A stretch of DNA of 30,459 nt from Candidatus Saccharimonadia bacterium (GTDB lineage Bacteria; Patescibacteriota; Saccharimonadia; Saccharimonadales; Saccharimonadaceae). Location of the stretch: NCBI GenBank assembly GCA_023257145.1, contig JALRDA010000051.1, forward strand, positions 1-30,459, given 5' to 3'. Below, piece after piece: positions 30,030 to 30,459 of this stretch. Under the pieces are notes generated by a model that saw nothing but the letters and a program-made list of their open reading frames with translations, had not been told where the DNA came from and did not search any database. Numbering within the stretch: the stretch's first letter is position 1; every line of letters starts with the position of its first letter. A program made the position numbers and the translations under genes.

Positions 30030-30365
30030 ATGGCACAACAAAATCTATTCATCGGTAGCCTTGCATATGCAACTACTGACGACACACTAAAAGCACATTT
30101 CGAACAAATCGGTGAAGTAGCTAGCGCTCGCGTTATCACTGACCGCGACAGCGGCCGCTCAAAAGGTTTCGGATTCGTAGAATTCGTAAACGAAGATGAC
30201 AACCAGAAAGCTGTTGATCAGCTTGACGGTAAAGATCTTGACGGGCGCACAATCAGCGTTGGTCTAGCTCGACCAAAAGAAGACCGACCTCGTCGCGACT
30301 TCAATGGTGGCGGCAACGACCGCGGTGGCAACGGTGGCGGTTCATTCCGTCAGCGTAGCTGGTAA
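30030..30365 (+). CDS. RRM-domain RNA-binding protein with Gly/Arg-rich tail
   Basis: 111 aa. A single RRM (residues 4-81) has RNP2 LFIGSL and RNP1 SKGFGFVEFV, plus EDDNQKAVDQLDGKDLDGRT and ISVGLARP. It is followed by a Gly/Asn/Arg-rich tail (NGGGNDRGGNGGGSFRQRSW), the layout of cyanobacterial cold-inducible Rbp proteins. It binds single-stranded RNA and may act as an RNA chaperone in place of Hfq or cold-shock proteins. There is no strong SD; a purine-rich ggataagaagaagaaaagag lies about 10-30 nt upstream. The long leader and a basic uORF suggest post-transcriptional control. Its neighbour, divergently transcribed, is the candidate small RNA. Confidence 0.95.
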   Translation: MAQQNLFIGSLAYATTDDTLKAHFEQIGEVASARVITDRDSGRSKGFGFVEFVNEDDNQKAVDQLDGKDLDGRTISVGLARPKEDRPRRDFNGGGNDRGGNGGGSFRQRSW

Positions 30366-30381
30366 TTTATTACCCACATCA

Positions 30382-30413
30382 AAAATACCTCACCCTAACC
30401 GGTGAGGTATTTT
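30382..30413. terminator. Terminator after the RRM gene
   Basis: Perfect 13-bp stem (30382-30394 with 30401-30413, core cctcacc/ggtgagg) with a 6-nt loop and a T-rich 3' side. It has an A-tract on the other side, so it can serve both strands. Confidence 0.9.
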
Positions 30414-30424
30414 GTTTGTGTAGA

Positions 30425-30459
30425 TTATTTAAACGCAGGGATTGGCGACTGAAGCCAGT
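30425..30459 (-). CDS. Possible 3' end of a convergent gene running off the window
   Basis: A minus-strand frame enters from the window edge, reads WLQSPIPAFK and stops with TAA at 30425-30427. The bidirectional terminator begins 11 bp later, as expected for a convergent neighbour. Too short to identify. Confidence 0.25.
   Translation of the reverse strand, partial: WLQSPIPAFK

Noticed and set aside
1..30459. CRISPR array or cas genes
   Set aside because: No regularly spaced direct repeats and no Cas-like protein seen on either strand.
1..30459. Alternative genetic code with TGA as Gly (code 25)
   Set aside because: No in-frame TGA is needed in any recognised gene, Trp is TGG, and the gene at 7925-8542 ends with TGA.

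Overview
The window looks like a piece of a Patescibacteria (CPR) genome, most probably a Candidatus Saccharibacteria (TM7) relative, although nothing in it is a formal taxonomic marker. The signs are compact gene spacing, four short type IV pilin-like genes, a core of peptidoglycan, glycolysis and translation genes, few amino acid or cofactor biosynthesis genes, tRNA genes with encoded CCA ends, and many genes whose -10 box lies only 6 to 10 nt before the start codon. TGA is used as a stop (the gene at 7925-8542) and tryptophan is TGG, which fits the standard code rather than code 25.

Layout. Positions 1-365 appear foreign: an AT-rich nuoJ 5' fragment and a dihydrolipoyl acyltransferase (E2) fragment are joined to a leucyl-tRNA synthetase gene cut in mid-domain, so the contig end is probably chimeric. 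1.5-7.1 kb holds leuS (5' part), a membrane-anchored protein, a MurF-type ligase, a secreted protein, and divergent phosphoglycerate mutase and enolase. 7.1-8.5 kb has a decayed small membrane-protein gene and a convergent pair of lipid-head-group enzymes (CDP-archaeol-synthase-like and CDP-alcohol phosphatidyltransferase). 8.6-10.6 kb is a three-gene apparent copper or redox operon: ferric-reductase-like heme protein, a secreted protein with a predicted N-terminal His, and a YcnI-like protein. 10.6-16.5 kb is a run of small accessory genes: HTH plus DUF2975, YdeI/DUF1905-like, a coiled-coil protein, DUF4385, topoisomerase IB, a pilin, a DUF3592-like protein, AlkA and a PhnB-like VOC protein. 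16.5-18.3 kb contains a 57-aa membrane protein, tRNA-Gly with nearby remnants of its own 3' end, an anchored extracellular protein and tRNA-Phe. 18.3-21.8 kb has a slipin, Ddl and three pilins. 21.9-27.6 kb has RarA, a GT4 glycosyltransferase, a glucosidase or debranching-type enzyme and a GH37 trehalase. The end holds TypA/BipA, tRNA-Ala, a candidate structured small RNA, and an RRM RNA-binding protein with a long leader.

How it fits together. MurF and Ddl both act on D-Ala-D-Ala for the cell wall. Gpm and Eno are consecutive glycolytic steps. Trehalase and the debranching-like enzyme would supply glucose from host or storage alpha-glucans. The pilins suggest surface attachment or DNA uptake. 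The most interesting undescribed candidate is the roughly 125-nt minus-strand RNA at about 29677-29801. It has its own -35/-10 promoter, a closing stem starting at the predicted first nucleotide, two inner hairpins, a repeated unpaired motif and an intrinsic terminator, and it lies divergently next to the RRM protein gene.
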